NCBI GenBank assembly: GCA_947503575.1 | Contig: CANNDZ010000001.1 | Location: 186,001 to 250,000 of the forward strand | Reading direction: 5' to 3' | DNA: 64,000 nucleotides | Origin: an uncultured Kordiimonas sp. | GTDB taxonomy: Bacteria > Pseudomonadota > Alphaproteobacteria > Sphingomonadales > Kordiimonadaceae | Shown here: piece after piece, positions 63,146-64,000 of the stretch | Layout: each line of letters begins with the position of its first letter | How positions within the stretch are numbered: the first letter of the stretch is position 1 | Position numbers and translations under genes: made by a program | The notes under the pieces: model-generated | What the model saw: only the letters and a program-made list of their open reading frames with translations | The model's database searches: none | Told to the model about the DNA's origin: nothing

Positions 63146-63913
63146 GTGGCAGAAGACAAGACCATTACAAACTGGCACAGCGAAACCAAAGGCAGCGGTG
63201 CGCCAAGTTTTATCTGGCTGCACGGCTGGGGTCAGGACTTAACCGCCTTTAGCCGCCTGTCTGACATTCTGGCGGCAACTGGCACGCACCAGCTTTTTGA
63301 CCAGCCCGGATTTGGCAAAACGCCAATTATTACCAAAGATGATGGTACGCGCGATTATGCCGACAAACTGGCCACTCTGCTTGAAGGGTCGGGCCCTCAT
63401 ATTTTTGTAGGCCACAGTTTTGGCGTCCGCGTCTCTATTCAGCTTGCAGCCAATCACCCTCATCTCGTGAAAGCGATCGTGGGCATCGCAGGCGCAGGGC
63501 TGAAACGCAAACGCTCGCTCGGTTTCAGGGCAAAGGCAAAACTGATACGGTTGTGGGGGCAAATGACAAAGCGCCTGGACCGATTATTCGGCACCAGGAT
63601 GCGCGACCAGTTTGAAAGCCGTTTTGGCAGCGCAGACTACCGAAACGCGGGTGATCTTCGCACCACGTTTGTCAAGGTCGTGAACGAGGACCTGAGTAAT
63701 GAAGCCAAAACGGTTACCTGCCCAACATGCCTGATTTACGGCGAACATGACACTGAAACACCGCCCGAATTTGGACAGCGATACCAGACCATGATGAAAG
63801 ACGCTGAATTTCATCAACTGGCGGGGTATGATCACTGGGATATCTTGACGCGCGGCGCGTATCAATGCGAAGCCGTGATCAAACGATTTCTAAAGAGTAA
63901 AGACCTGCTATGA
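63146..63913 (+). CDS. Alpha/beta hydrolase
   Basis: 255-residue serine hydrolase with oxyanion region FIWLHGWGQD, nucleophile elbow GHSFG, acid in YGEHDTET and His in YDHWDI. A helical lid with many basic residues (KRKRSLGFRAKAKLIRL) lies between. GTG 63146 is favoured because GGAGG lies 8 bases upstream; a TTG six bases earlier is too close. Between a Ddl-type ligase and the next gene (ATGA overlap), so a role in cell-wall peptide metabolism is plausible but unproven. Confidence 0.88.
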   Translation: MAEDKTITNWHSETKGSGAPSFIWLHGWGQDLTAFSRLSDILAATGTHQLFDQPGFGKTPIITKDDGTRDYADKLATLLEGSGPHIFVGHSFGVRVSIQLAANHPHLVKAIVGIAGAGLKRKRSLGFRAKAKLIRLWGQMTKRLDRLFGTRMRDQFESRFGSADYRNAGDLRTTFVKVVNEDLSNEAKTVTCPTCLIYGEHDTETPPEFGQRYQTMMKDAEFHQLAGYDHWDILTRGAYQCEAVIKRFLKSKDLL

Positions 63914-64000
63914 CTTCTATCTCAACTCTTGATCCATGGGCCTTGGCTATCCCGGCCCTGCTTGCATTGGGCATGTTGTGGTTTGCCGCGGCCCGCGGGG
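63910..64000 (+). CDS. N-terminus of a membrane-anchored protein, cut by window end
   Basis: ATG overlaps the hydrolase stop (ATGA). The 30 visible residues form one transmembrane helix (LAIPALLALGMLWFAAA). Given the Ddl and hydrolase before it, a Mur-ligase-like or other wall-related protein is possible, but nothing after the helix is visible. Confidence 0.6.
   Translation, partial: MTSISTLDPWALAIPALLALGMLWFAAARG

Overview
The window is a gene-dense chromosomal segment of an alphaproteobacterium. The evidence is conserved gene order: ribonuclease D-lptC-lptA-lptB-rpoN-hpf-ptsN, def-fmt-truA, mutS-glnD-murJ-trpS, and gltD-gltB. Long-form hpf, the DUF1491 and DUF1223 families and a stand-alone RNase D without an HRDC domain fit the same class. 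Genus cannot be fixed from the sequence alone; a marine, Kordiimonas-like or Rhodospirillales-like lineage is plausible. No phage, insertion sequence, CRISPR array or rRNA operon was seen.

Layout. 1-6.3 kb (+): 3' part of aconitase, a DUF1223 thioredoxin-like protein, a DEAD-box RNA helicase with a long basic tail, and a secreted beta-propeller protein. 6.3-14.4 kb (-): glutamate synthase genes gltD and gltB, then glutathione S-transferase, epoxyqueuosine reductase queG and a small membrane-anchored protein. 14.7-18 kb: uppP, tRNA-Leu(CAG), a palindromic intergenic repeat, a family 2 glycosyltransferase and a thioesterase. 18.2-24.3 kb (+): RNase D, LPS transport genes lptCAB, sigma-54 (rpoN), hibernation factor and PtsN. 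24.3-28.9 kb (-): truA, fmt and def, split by a cytochrome P460 gene and a divergent GlxA/AraC-type regulator. 29-33.6 kb: a PilZ protein, an orphan sigma-54 response regulator and the malic enzyme/phosphotransacetylase fusion. 33.8-43 kb (+): mutS, glnD, murJ, trpS and a DUF4136 lipoprotein closed by a strong terminator.

43.2-60.1 kb is the accessory region, devoted to surface-glycan synthesis. Two plus-strand genes (a TPR-glycosyltransferase and a sugar-transferase-like protein) face a seven-gene minus-strand operon: two tandem paralogous capsule-type transferases, an FkbM methyltransferase, a nucleotide-sugar dehydrogenase, an epimerase, GDP-fucose synthase and a glycosyltransferase. Divergent from that operon is a tight six-gene plus-strand operon: GAPDH-like dehydrogenase, CMP-sugar synthetase, HpcH-type aldolase, D-2-hydroxyacid dehydrogenase, HAD phosphatase and SpsF-like cytidylyltransferase. 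It looks like a pathway to a CMP-activated acidic sugar in which a pyruvate-type aldolase stands where a PEP-dependent synthase would be expected. This is the best candidate here for an undescribed system.

60.2-64 kb (+): a membrane protein with its winged-helix regulator behind a clear operator-like dyad, a DUF2306-like membrane protein, then a Ddl-type ATP-grasp ligase, an alpha/beta hydrolase and the start of a further membrane-anchored gene, which form an operon.

Themes linking the window are nitrogen control (gltBD, glnD, ptsN, rpoN, a sigma-54 activator) and envelope biogenesis (uppP, lptCAB, murJ, ddl, glycan genes).
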